Part shown: in pieces, positions 1-7,817 of the stretch
Numbering within the stretch: position 1 is the stretch's first letter
Layout: the number at the start of each line of letters is the position of its first letter
Assembly (NCBI GenBank): GCA_965247705.1
Contig: CBDFHV010000033.1
Span: 1 to 64,000 of the forward strand
Origin: CBDFHV01 sp965247705
Lineage (GTDB): Bacteria; Pseudomonadota; Alphaproteobacteria; Rhodospirillales; CAMCUA01
Length of the DNA: 64,000 nucleotides
Direction: 5' to 3'
The notes under the pieces: generated by a model
Seen by the model: the letters and a program-made list of their open reading frames with translations, nothing else
Database searches by the model: none
What the model was told of the DNA's origin: nothing
Made by a program: the position numbers and the translations under genes

Positions 1-1
1 G

Positions 2-640
2 CCGCCTACGAACGAGCCGCGCCATACGCCATTCGCTCATATGGGAGAGAACGCGTGCGACAAGGCAACGATGATCGCGGAGGCTTTGAGATCCTGGGAC
101 GCCGAACGGGGCTCTCGTGTCGTCGACGAAGAGTTTGAGCAACAGTTCGGGCGGTCGACAAATCTGTTACTCGGCAGCATCCACGGAGGCGAGGGCCAGA
201 AAAGAATACCCACTGAGTGCACACTGAATTATTGCGTCACATTTCCTTCGCCAGAGACGGTTGCGTCCATTTGTGCCGAGATTGAAGCGCGGATTAAGAC
301 CGTTGTCGAAGGGGCGGGCTGGCAGGGGGAGCCGCCGAAGATTGAGTGGCTCGAGGGAACCGAGCCGGCCGGTGTTGCGCCCGACCATCCGCTTGTTGAA
401 GCGGTGTCCGCCGGTATCGCCGATATCACGGGGCAGCGGCCGCATACCTACTGCGGACATGCCTCAAGCGACATTCGAATTCCCATGTTGTACTCAGGAA
501 TTCCGACGGTTGGATACGGGCCGACATCGAGCGAGATCGCCGCCAACGGCGCGGTGGATGAGTCGATAGACATCAAGGAGTACCTGAATACCATCAGCGC
601 AACCGCCCTTGCGGTCATGAATTGGTCCGGAAGCCGATGA
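2..640 (+). CDS. M20-family metallo-amidohydrolase, C-terminal part (partial at window start)
   Basis: This is the C-terminal part of an ArgE/DapE/CPG2-type zinc amidohydrolase, a family that removes an acyl or aminoacyl group from an N-acylated substrate. The frame is open from base 2. Codons before the first in-frame ATG (position 41) already read EPRHTPFAHMGENA, which resembles the start of the family's lid/dimerisation domain, so that ATG is probably internal and the true start lies before the window. The lid is followed by a closing catalytic segment with HASSDIRIP and GIPTVGYGP, where the family normally places its last metal-site region. The substrate cannot be told from this half. Confidence 0.75.
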   Translation, partial: PPTNEPRHTPFAHMGENACDKATMIAEALRSWDAERGSRVVDEEFEQQFGRSTNLLLGSIHGGEGQKRIPTECTLNYCVTFPSPETVASICAEIEARIKTVVEGAGWQGEPPKIEWLEGTEPAGVAPDHPLVEAVSAGIADITGQRPHTYCGHASSDIRIPMLYSGIPTVGYGPTSSEIAANGAVDESIDIKEYLNTISATALAVMNWSGSR

Positions 641-819
641 AGGGAGCGAGAAGCGTCGCCGCGCGGAGGGTCTGTACGAAAGACCCGGAATATCTCACCG
701 CCCCAGGCGGAATCGCCCAGCGACACACCAAGCGAAATCGTCTTCTTCGAAACATCGGGCCCACCGGACGTGACAGGATTATCCATGTCCGCCTCCCATG
801 TATGAGGATACGCACTCCC
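641..819. other. Gap between the amidohydrolase and the first IS1380 copy
   Basis: No gene is recognised here. A minus-strand frame is open from 786 back into the amidohydrolase gene, but its product matches nothing I know and it has no convincing ribosome site. The IS insertion at 820-823 may have separated this stretch from a former downstream neighbour. Confidence 0.4.
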
Positions 820-2426
820 CTAGCCCGAATTATTCACGGCGCTGATTGAAAATGCTGGTGAGCGTAGATTAACCTGTTGAAATGCCGTATGATTTTGGTG
901 TCAAGACAAGATCACATGGCAACAGAACAACCCACGGCTCACCATGAACGAGATTACCCCCTATCTCCCTGGTTTGTCGCCCGTTGGAGGCAAGCCGCTT
1001 TGCGCCCGCTTCGACGGCGGACGGCTGTCGTCGGACGGCGGGGTGTTGTTGTTGGGCGAGATCGACAGGCGGCTCGGCATCGCCGACGTGCTCGCTTCCT
1101 GCGTCACCGACGTGCGCGACCCGGCGAGCACGACCCACGCTTACGTAGACATGATCCGGGCGCGCCTGTTCGCTATTGCCTGCGGGTATGAGGATTGCGA
1201 CGACCTCGACGTTCTGCGTTTCGATCCGGCGTTCAAGCTGGCCTGTGGCCGTTTGTCCGAGAGCGGCGACGACCTGATGAGCCAACCGACCCTGTCGCGC
1301 CTCGAGAACGCGCCGTCATGGCGCGCGCTCGGGCGCATGGGGCTGTCGATGATCGATCTGTTTTGCGCCAGCTTCAAGCGCGTTCCGGCGCGCATCGTTC
1401 TCGATATCGACGACACCGACGATGCCGTTCACGGCGGCCAGCAGCTGGCGCTGTTCAACGCCCATTACGACGACTATTGCTTCCAACCCATCCATATCTT
1501 CGAGGCGGCCACCGGCAAGCCGGTGATGTCACTGCTGCGTCCCGGCAAGCGGCCCTCCGGCGACGAGGCGGCGCGGATCCTGAGACACGTCATCGGCCGC
1601 ATCCGCCGCAACTGGCCACGGGTCGAGATCACCGTGCGGGGCGATGGCCACTACGCCACGCCGGAGGCCATGGAATTCCTCGAACGTCAGGGCTGCGGCT
1701 ACATCTTCGGGCTTTCCGGCAACGCCCGGCTGAACAGGATCGGCCAGCCGTGGTGCGAGGACGCCGCCGTGCGCCGGGCGGGGCAGGGAAAGGATAAGGT
1801 GCGCCGCTTCTTCCACACCGGCTACCAGGCCAAAAGCTGGTCACGGCAACGCTCGGTCATCGCCCGCGTGGAAGCTACCGCCAAGGGCTGTGACGTCCGC
1901 TTCGTCGTCACCAACCTGAGCGGCCGCGCCAAGGCGCTCTACGAGAAGGTCTACTGCGCCCGCGGGCGGATGGAAAACATGATCAAGGACCACAAGCTCT
2001 ACACCAAGTCCGACCGCACGTCGTGCCACCGTTGGGAGGCCAACCAGTTCCGCCTCTTCCTGCATACCGGCGCCTACTGGCTGCTGCATCAGCTTCGCCA
2101 AGCGGCGCCTCGGAAATCGCTGTGGCGAACGGCCACCTTCGAAACCCTGCGCCGGGCGTTTCTCAAAATCGCCGTCCGCGTCGAGGAGCTCAAGTCGCGC
2201 CTCAGGATCGCCCTGCCTTCGGCCTATCCCTATCAGCCGGCCATGATCGCCATCGCCGGGCGCATCACCGCCCAAGGGCCCTGAACCAAGCGGCAGGTGC
2301 CGCCGGACGAGCCCCGAACAACAACCTCCAACCTCTCCGACAATCCGTCTCAAAAATCGCCGTCAACCCGGTCGCTACCGCTCGTCCCGCTGAAATCCGA
2401 TGGCCGTCATGAATAATTGGGGCTAG
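820..2426 (+). mobile_element. IS1380-family insertion sequence, copy 1 (complete), with CTAG flanks
   Basis: A complete element of about 1.6 kb (824-2422). Its ends are imperfect inverted repeats: the left end reads CCCGAATTATTCACGGCG and the complement of the right end CCCCAATTATTCATGACG, 15 of 18 matching. A CTAG lies directly outside each end (820-823 and 2423-2426), consistent with a 4-bp target duplication. It holds one transposase gene. A second, 3'-truncated copy lies in the opposite orientation at 6500-7788. Copy 1 appears to have landed between genes. Confidence 0.88.
944..2284 (+). CDS. IS1380-family transposase (copy 1)
   Basis: Full-length 446-residue DDE transposase (DDE_Tnp_1 group 1 type). 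Likely catalytic acids are the Asp in VLDIDDTDD (about residue 155), the Asp in VRGDGHYATPE (about residue 230) and the Glu in ARGRMENMIKDH (about residue 345). The ATG at 944 is about 120 bases from the left terminal repeat. Against copy 2 I saw only single-base differences in the shared coding part, and the three I checked are synonymous, so the copies are closely related and the protein has stayed intact. It is probably functional. Confidence 0.92.
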   Translation: MNEITPYLPGLSPVGGKPLCARFDGGRLSSDGGVLLLGEIDRRLGIADVLASCVTDVRDPASTTHAYVDMIRARLFAIACGYEDCDDLDVLRFDPAFKLACGRLSESGDDLMSQPTLSRLENAPSWRALGRMGLSMIDLFCASFKRVPARIVLDIDDTDDAVHGGQQLALFNAHYDDYCFQPIHIFEAATGKPVMSLLRPGKRPSGDEAARILRHVIGRIRRNWPRVEITVRGDGHYATPEAMEFLERQGCGYIFGLSGNARLNRIGQPWCEDAAVRRAGQGKDKVRRFFHTGYQAKSWSRQRSVIARVEATAKGCDVRFVVTNLSGRAKALYEKVYCARGRMENMIKDHKLYTKSDRTSCHRWEANQFRLFLHTGAYWLLHQLRQAAPRKSLWRTATFETLRRAFLKIAVRVEELKSRLRIALPSAYPYQPAMIAIAGRITAQGP

Positions 2427-2580
2427 GACGAGATAGCAATCGTCGTTTTATCGTGTTACTGAATTTTATTGTCATTAAATCGGTTGCGCAAGGTACGGGT
2501 TGTCCTCAGGGTCAATCAGGTGGTCTGTGGTCGGCGTCAGCCGGTCCGAGAACCGCACCGCCTACGTGATGAGGTTTCCG
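2427..2580. other. AT-richer leader upstream of the aminotransferase
   Basis: The first 60 bases after the IS are clearly richer in A and T than the surroundings, as expected of a promoter region. No gene or clean operator was recognised. Confidence 0.3.
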
Positions 2581-3801
2581 ATGGACGACGATCGATCTAA
2601 AGCGCAAGGCGTCATCGCCGGCCAACCCCTGCCGCAGGGTGTGCCCACCCACTTGATCGCACTTGGGGGCGGTTACGCGTTTCCTGAGATGTTGCCGGAT
2701 ATCAGCCTCGAAGCGGCCATCGCGGCCCGCGATTTTCGCACCGAGGCGCTTCAGTACGGGCCCCTGTTCGGTCTCACCGAGTTGCGCGACGAAATTGTCC
2801 GCTATGTCGGTGAGGACGGGGTCCACGCCGTGCGCGACAACATTTGTGTCCTGAACGGTGCGAAGCAGGTGCTGGACCTGGCGCTACGGACCTTGGTGGA
2901 GAAAGGCGATGGCGTCATTGTCAGTCGTCCAAGCTACGCCACGGCCCTTCATATTCTCGGAAACCATGGGGCAACGCTCATCGAGGTCGAGATCGATGAA
3001 GACGGCATGAGGGCCGACGACCTCGAGATGACGCTCCAGCGGATGCGTTCGGAAGGGCGGCCCCTGCCCAAGCTGCTGTACGATGTTCCCGACTTTCACA
3101 ATCCAACCGGCGTTACCCTGTCGGAGGATCGCCGCCGCAAGCTGGTCGACCTGGCCGAAGAATTCGATTTCTTCATTGTCGAGGACGATCCGTACCGGCG
3201 ACTACGATACGACGGTTCGCCAGTCCCGCCGATCAAGTCGTTCGACAGGCATGGCCGGGTCATCGGGGCGGGCACCTTCTCCAAGATATTCGGCCCTGGC
3301 ATCCGAGTCGGATGGGCGAACGGGGACCCGGCCCTCGTTTACCGCATGGCGATGCGCAAGAGCGATGGAGGGGTGTGTCCCTTCACCCAACGGATCATTC
3401 TCGATTGTCTCAAGAGCGGAAAGATCGACGCGCACATTCGGGAGCTCATGCCTGTGTATACCTCCCACAAGGACGCGATGGTCACGGCCGTACGCAAGTA
3501 CCTGCCGGACATACGTTTCAGATTGCCTCAAGGCGGCTACTACATGTGGCTCGAACTGCCGGCGTGGTCCAATTGCGACGATGTGACGCTGACGGCGGAG
3601 CAAGAGGGGGTGGCGATTTTTTCCGGGCGCGGCTATTTCCCGTCGAACCCTCAAAGCAATTACATTCGCCTGTGCTTCGCCACCTGCACCGAAGCGCGGA
3701 TCGACGAAGGCGTGCGCAAGCTCGGCGACGTGATCCGGCGCACCCACAACGTGCCGGCCAGCGAACCTTCCGAACGCGTCGCGCACCAACATTTCGACTA
3801 A
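2581..3801 (+). CDS. PLP-dependent aminotransferase, class I/II (MocR/LysN-like)
   Basis: Fold-type I aminotransferase of about 406 residues, resembling 2-aminoadipate/aromatic transaminases (LysN, ARO8, and the catalytic half of MocR proteins). Visible motifs are YGPLFGLTELRDEI near the N-terminus, VPDFHNPTG (substrate-carboxylate/cofactor region), VEDDPY (Asp to the pyridine nitrogen) and GTFSKIFGPGIRVGW with the Schiff-base lysine. No DNA-binding domain is present, so it is an enzyme and not a MocR regulator. The frame is open upstream to a TTG at 2500, but the ATG at 2581 has GATGAGG about 6 bases upstream and gives the usual N-terminus. The amino donor is unknown. Confidence 0.85.
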   Translation: MDDDRSKAQGVIAGQPLPQGVPTHLIALGGGYAFPEMLPDISLEAAIAARDFRTEALQYGPLFGLTELRDEIVRYVGEDGVHAVRDNICVLNGAKQVLDLALRTLVEKGDGVIVSRPSYATALHILGNHGATLIEVEIDEDGMRADDLEMTLQRMRSEGRPLPKLLYDVPDFHNPTGVTLSEDRRRKLVDLAEEFDFFIVEDDPYRRLRYDGSPVPPIKSFDRHGRVIGAGTFSKIFGPGIRVGWANGDPALVYRMAMRKSDGGVCPFTQRIILDCLKSGKIDAHIRELMPVYTSHKDAMVTAVRKYLPDIRFRLPQGGYYMWLELPAWSNCDDVTLTAEQEGVAIFSGRGYFPSNPQSNYIRLCFATCTEARIDEGVRKLGDVIRRTHNVPASEPSERVAHQHFD

Positions 3802-3835
3802 AGAATAACGTTGGCCGCGCCAGCGGCACGAACCG

Positions 3836-4489
3836 CTACTTGGTGCCGAACAGCCGATCGCCCGCGTCGCCCAGGCCGGGCACGATGTAAGCCTTTTCGT
3901 TGAGGCGGTCATCCAGCGCGGCGACGAAGACCCGCACCGCCGGATGGGTTTCGGCGAGGACCGCGACCCCCTCGGGCGCCGCCACCAGGGCCATCAGGCG
4001 AATGTTCTCGTCGGCCACCCCATGGGCGTTGAGCACGTCCAGCGCATGGGCCGCCGAATGCCCCGTCGCCAGCATCGGGTCGGTGACGATGAACAGCCGC
4101 CCCGCGGCCCCCGGCAGCTTGACCAGGTATTCGACCGGGCGCTTGGTCTTCGAATCCCGATAGAGGCCGATGTGACCCACCCGGGCCGAGGGCATCAACT
4201 CCAAGAGACCGTCCGCCATGCCGGTTCCCGCCCGCAAGATGGGCACCACGGCCACTTTCTTGCCTTGGATCTTGGGCGCCCGGGCCATCTTGGTCAGCGG
4301 CGTCTCGATGGGCTCGTAGGCAAGGGGCAGGTCGCGGGTGATCTCGAACCCCATCAGCAGCGACGCCTCTTTGAGCAACGCCCGGAAATCCCGCGTCGAG
4401 GTGTCGGTGCGCCGCAACAGGGTGAGTTTATGGAGGATGAGCGGATGGTCGAGGACGACGAGGTTGGGAAAGTCCCGTTGACGGCTCAT
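3836..4489 (-). CDS. upp: Uracil phosphoribosyltransferase
   Basis: Converts uracil and PRPP to UMP in pyrimidine salvage, in the cytosol. At 217 residues it has normal family length. It shows VVPILRAGTGMADG in the middle and the PRPP-binding loop FIVTDPMLATGHSAAHAL, typical of UPRTases. It ends with the conserved uracil-binding region YIVPGLGDAGDR. The gene converges with the aminotransferase (34 bases between stop codons) and diverges from the PPOX-like gene at 4589, so it is probably a single-gene unit. Confidence 0.95.
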   Translation of the reverse strand: MSRQRDFPNLVVLDHPLILHKLTLLRRTDTSTRDFRALLKEASLLMGFEITRDLPLAYEPIETPLTKMARAPKIQGKKVAVVPILRAGTGMADGLLELMPSARVGHIGLYRDSKTKRPVEYLVKLPGAAGRLFIVTDPMLATGHSAAHALDVLNAHGVADENIRLMALVAAPEGVAVLAETHPAVRVFVAALDDRLNEKAYIVPGLGDAGDRLFGTK

Positions 4490-4588
4490 GGTGACTCTCG
4501 CGGTGTGGTGGCGACGGACAGGCTTATGCTACGGTTCTACCCCGTCGACGACCCCCACGAAACCCAACTTCCGCGAGGAGCCCCCCCC

Positions 4589-5224
4589 ATGGACGACTAT
4601 ACCGTCACGCCCCGCACCCGGATGCGCCGCCAGTACACCCGGGCGCACTATGACCGCGAGACGGTATACGCCATTCTCGATGCCGGCCTGCTGTGCCACG
4701 TCGCCTTCATTCACGACGGCAAGCCGGCCATCGTTCCCACCGCCCAGTGGCGCCACGGCGATACCCTTTACTTCCATGGCTCCTCGGCCAGCCGCATGCT
4801 GCGCAGCGTCGCCGGCCATGACGTCAGCGTGGCGGTGAGCCTGATGGACGGCCTGGTCCTGGCCCGCTCGGGATTTCATCATTCGATCAACTATCGCTCG
4901 GTGATCGTCTACGGGGTGGCCGAGAAACTGGTCGGCCGGGCCGAGAAACTTCAGGCCCTGGAGGGCTTCATGGAGCGGATCACCCCCGGTCGCTGGGCCG
5001 AATGCCGCCCGGTGACCGACAAGGAACTGCGGGCGACAACGGTCTTGCGGGTTCCCCTGGACGAGGTGTCCGCCAAGATCCGGACCGGCCCGCCCAAGGA
5101 CGACGAGCCGGACTACGACGACGACATCTGGGCCGGCGTTGCGCCCTTCGAGACCACAAGGGGCACCCCGATCCCCGACCCGCGGCTGAAACCTGGCATC
5201 CGGCTTCCGCCCTACCTGAAGTGA
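4589..5224 (+). CDS. Pyridoxamine 5'-phosphate oxidase-fold, flavin/nucleotide-binding protein
   Basis: 211 residues with a split-barrel (PPOX-like) pattern. Early blocks RAHYDRETVYAILDAG and HVAFIHDGKPAIVPTA are followed by LYFHGSSASRML and SVIVYGVAEKL, as in the 'pyridoxamine 5-phosphate oxidase family / flavin-nucleotide-binding' group. These proteins bind FMN, F420 or haem, and the substrate is usually unknown. The C-terminus ends PDPRLKPGIRLPPYLK, common in this subgroup. The frame is open far upstream over upp, but the ATG at 4589 has GCGAGGAG just upstream. An MFS transporter gene follows 37 bases later. Confidence 0.8.
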   Translation: MDDYTVTPRTRMRRQYTRAHYDRETVYAILDAGLLCHVAFIHDGKPAIVPTAQWRHGDTLYFHGSSASRMLRSVAGHDVSVAVSLMDGLVLARSGFHHSINYRSVIVYGVAEKLVGRAEKLQALEGFMERITPGRWAECRPVTDKELRATTVLRVPLDEVSAKIRTGPPKDDEPDYDDDIWAGVAPFETTRGTPIPDPRLKPGIRLPPYLK

Positions 5225-5261
5225 ACCCTGGCCGGCGCGCCGTCGGCGAAAAGATAGCGCC

Positions 5262-6410
5262 ATGCTGACCGCCGCCCGCCTGGCCGCCTTCTACGCCGCC
5301 TACTTCGCCGCTGTCGGCGTGATGCTGCCCTACCTGCCCGTGTGGCTGCAGAGCCGCGGCGCGGATGCCAAGTCCATCGGCCTGATCCTGGCTTGCAGCA
5401 TCGCCGTCCGCGCCATCTCCGGCCCGGTGATGGCCCACTGGGCAGACCGCACCCGTCAACGCAAGACCCTGATGGTCCTTCTCGCCGCCGCGGCCACCGG
5501 CTCATTTTCCCTGTTCAACTTTGCCGAGGGGGTTCCGGCGCTGCTCGCCGTGGCCGTCCTGTTCGGGTTTTTCTGGTCACCCATGATGCCGCTCGGCGAA
5601 AGCCTGACATTGCTGACCGCCCGCGAGGAGGGACTGGACTACGCCCGTATCCGGTTGTGGGGTTCCCTCGCCTTCATCGCCACCGCGTTCTTGGGCGGCT
5701 GGTGGCTGAGCCAGAGCGACGAAAGCGTGATCCTGTGGCTGAGCCTCGCCCTGGTCGGCGCCATGTTCCTCGCTTGCGTGGGCCTCCCCAACCGTCGCCC
5801 GGCCGATGTCAGCCCGGCCCGCTGGCCGATCTGGCAGGTGCTGCGGGACCGGGAGTTTCTGCTTTTCATGCTCGCCGGAACCTGCATTCAGGGCAGCCAC
5901 GCCGTCTACTACGCCTTCGGCACCATCCACTGGCGGGCGATGGGCCTGAGCGAGGACGTGATCGGCGCCCTGTGGGCGGAGGGCGTGATTGCCGAGGTGA
6001 TTTTCTTTCTGTGGGCCCGTCCCCTGATCCGGCGCCTCGGCCCGATGCTCCTGGTGGCCGCGGCCGGGCTGGCCGGCGTCATCCGCTGGAGCGCCACCGG
6101 ACTGACCGACGACCTTTCGGCCTTGGTCGCGTTCCAGGCCCTGCATGCCTTGACCTTCGGCGCCGCCCATCTGGGCGCCATGTACTTTATCGTCGACCGC
6201 CTGCCGCCGGCCCTGTCGGCCAGCGGGCAGAGCGTCTATGCCAGCGTCGTCCTGGGAATCGGTTCCAGCCTCGCCATTGTGTCCACCGGCCCCCTCTACG
6301 AGGCCCTCGGAGGCGCCGCCTACCTGCCCATGGCGGCCTTGGCGGCCATGGGCGCCATCGTGGCGCTGGTACTGGCGCGGCGCGCACGGGCGGCCCCGGC
6401 CAGCGGTTGA
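5262..6410 (+). CDS. MFS transporter, HcaT-like (MFS_1_like)
   Basis: A 382-residue, very hydrophobic protein with about twelve membrane segments. The first begins at residue 1 (LTAARLAAFYAAYFAAVGV). MLPYLPVWLQSRGADAKSIG followed by the cytoplasmic loop HWADRTRQRKTLM is the arrangement of the HcaT/LacY-related 'MFS_1_like' family (aromatic acid or nucleoside:proton symporters). The cargo cannot be inferred. It follows the PPOX-like gene closely and may share its transcript. Before the second IS1380 insertion the next gene downstream would have been the hydantoinase B, about 80 bases away. Confidence 0.8.
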   Translation: MLTAARLAAFYAAYFAAVGVMLPYLPVWLQSRGADAKSIGLILACSIAVRAISGPVMAHWADRTRQRKTLMVLLAAAATGSFSLFNFAEGVPALLAVAVLFGFFWSPMMPLGESLTLLTAREEGLDYARIRLWGSLAFIATAFLGGWWLSQSDESVILWLSLALVGAMFLACVGLPNRRPADVSPARWPIWQVLRDREFLLFMLAGTCIQGSHAVYYAFGTIHWRAMGLSEDVIGALWAEGVIAEVIFFLWARPLIRRLGPMLLVAAAGLAGVIRWSATGLTDDLSALVAFQALHALTFGAAHLGAMYFIVDRLPPALSASGQSVYASVVLGIGSSLAIVSTGPLYEALGGAAYLPMAALAAMGAIVALVLARRARAAPASG

Positions 6411-6473
6411 CATTGGTCCGCGATGCCTTGTGTTGGGTTTCGCGGCGCCTCGAACCTATACTCCCGGTCGCAT

Positions 6474-6502
6474 CTAGCAGCAGGAAACGCCATGAAACTC
6501 GA
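6474..6502 (+). repeat. 29-bp direct repeat, upstream copy (duplicated hyuB start region)
   Basis: Identical to 7789-7817, which is the ribosome site and first codons of the hydantoinase B gene (from CTAG to CTCGA, including an ATG). The copies lie on either side of the truncated IS1380 element. The duplicated ATG (6493) leads into antisense IS sequence and stops after about 45 codons, so it makes nothing meaningful. Confidence 0.95.
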
Positions 6503-7788
6503 GGCGCCGCTTGGCGAAGCTGATGCAGCAGCCAGTAGGCGCCGGTATGCAGGAAGAGGCGGAACTGGTTGGCCTCCCAACGGTGGCACGACGTGCGGTC
6601 GGACTTGGTGTAGAGCTTGTGGTCCTTGATCATGTTTTCCATCCGCCCGCGGGCGCAGTAGACCTTCTCGTAGAGCGCCTTGGCGCGGCCGCTCAGGTTG
6701 GTGACGACGAAGCGGACGTCACAGCCCTTGGCGGTAGCTTCCACGCGGGCGATGACCGAGCGTTGCCGTGACCAGCTTTTGGCCTGGTAGCCGGTGTGGA
6801 AGAAGCGGCGCACCTTATCCTTTCCCTGCCCCGCCCGGCGCACGGCGGCGTCCTCGCACCACGGCTGGCCGATCCTGTTCAGCCGGGCGTTGCCGGAAAG
6901 CCCGAAGATGTAGCCGCAGCCCTGACGTTCGAGGAATTCCATGGCCTCCGGCGTGGCGTAGTGGCCATCGCCCCGCACGGTGATCTCGACCCGTGGCCAG
7001 TTGCGGCGGATGCGGCCGATGACGTGTCTCAGGATCCGCGCCGCCTCGTCGCCGGAGGGCCGCTTTCCGGGACGCAGCAGTGACATCACCGGCTTGCCGG
7101 TGGCCGCCTCGAAGATATGGATGGGTTGGAAGCAATAGTCGTCGTAATGGGCGTTGAACAGCGCCAGCTGCTGGCCGCCGTGAACGGCGTCGTCGGTGTC
7201 GTCGATATCGAGAACGATGCGCGCCGGAACGCGCTTGAAGCTGGCGCAAAACAGATCGATCATCGACAGCCCCATGCGCCCGAGCGCGCGCCATGACGGC
7301 GCGTTCTCGAGGCGCGACAGGGTCGGTTGGCTCATCAGGTCGTCGCCGCTCTCGGACAAACGGCCACAGGCCAGCTTGAACGCCGGATCGAAACGCAGAA
7401 CGTCGAGGTCGTCGCAATCCTCATACCCGCAGGCAATAGCGAACAGGCGCGCCCGGATCATGTCTACGTAAGCGTGGGTCGTGCTCGCCGGGTCGCGCAC
7501 GTCGGTGACGCAGGAAGCGAGCACGTCGGCGATGCCGAGCCGCCTGTCGATCTCGCCCAACAACAACACCCCGCCGTCCGACGACAGCCGTCCGCCGTCG
7601 AAGCGGGCGCAAAGCGGCTTGCCTCCAACGGGTGACAAACCAGGGAGATAGGGGGTAATCTCGTTCATGGTGAGCCGTGGGTTGTTCTGTTGCCATGTGA
7701 TCTTGTCTTGACACCAAAATCATACGGCATTTCAACAGGTTAATCTACGCTCACCAGCATTTTCAATCAGCGCCGTGAATAATTCGGG
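6500..7788 (-). mobile_element. IS1380-family insertion sequence, copy 2 (3'-truncated)
   Basis: Inverted relative to copy 1. The transposase-proximal (left) terminal repeat is intact at about 7771-7788 and is followed by CTAG (7789-7792). The other end is missing: element sequence stops at about 6500, inside the transposase gene, at a 3-bp CGA shared by host and IS. About 310 bp of the right side, including its terminal repeat, is lost, so the copy should not move alone. It lies between the MFS gene and hyuB. Confidence 0.9.
6503..7668 (-). pseudogene. IS1380-family transposase, C-terminally truncated (copy 2)
   Basis: The first 388-389 residues match the copy-1 transposase, with only silent base changes where checked. 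The last 57-58 codons are gone. Translation continues past the break into the antisense of the duplicated hyuB start and the 3' end of the MFS gene, giving a nonsense tail, so the longer open frame is a chimera. All three DDE acids are in the retained part. Confidence 0.9.
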
Positions 7789-7817
7789 CTAGCAGCAGGA
7801 AACGCCATGAAACTCGA
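7789..7817 (+). repeat. 29-bp direct repeat, downstream copy (native hyuB start)
   Basis: The functional copy of the repeat at 6474-6502. It holds CAGGAA as the ribosome site and the ATG of hyuB at 7807. Confidence 0.95.

Noticed and set aside
448..786. Minus-strand 112-residue frame next to the first IS
   Set aside because: Mostly overlaps the amidohydrolase gene, with no family resemblance and no ribosome site; too weak to call a gene.
6187..7668. 493-residue transposase-like open frame
   Set aside because: Its last ~105 residues read antisense through the duplicated hyuB start and the MFS gene; it is a chimeric frame after truncation of the IS.
820..7792. Composite transposon bounded by the two IS1380 copies
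   Set aside because: Copy 2 sits next to its own pre-insertion site (6474-6502), and copy 1 has its own CTAG pair, so the copies inserted separately. The intervening genes show no sign of having moved as a unit.
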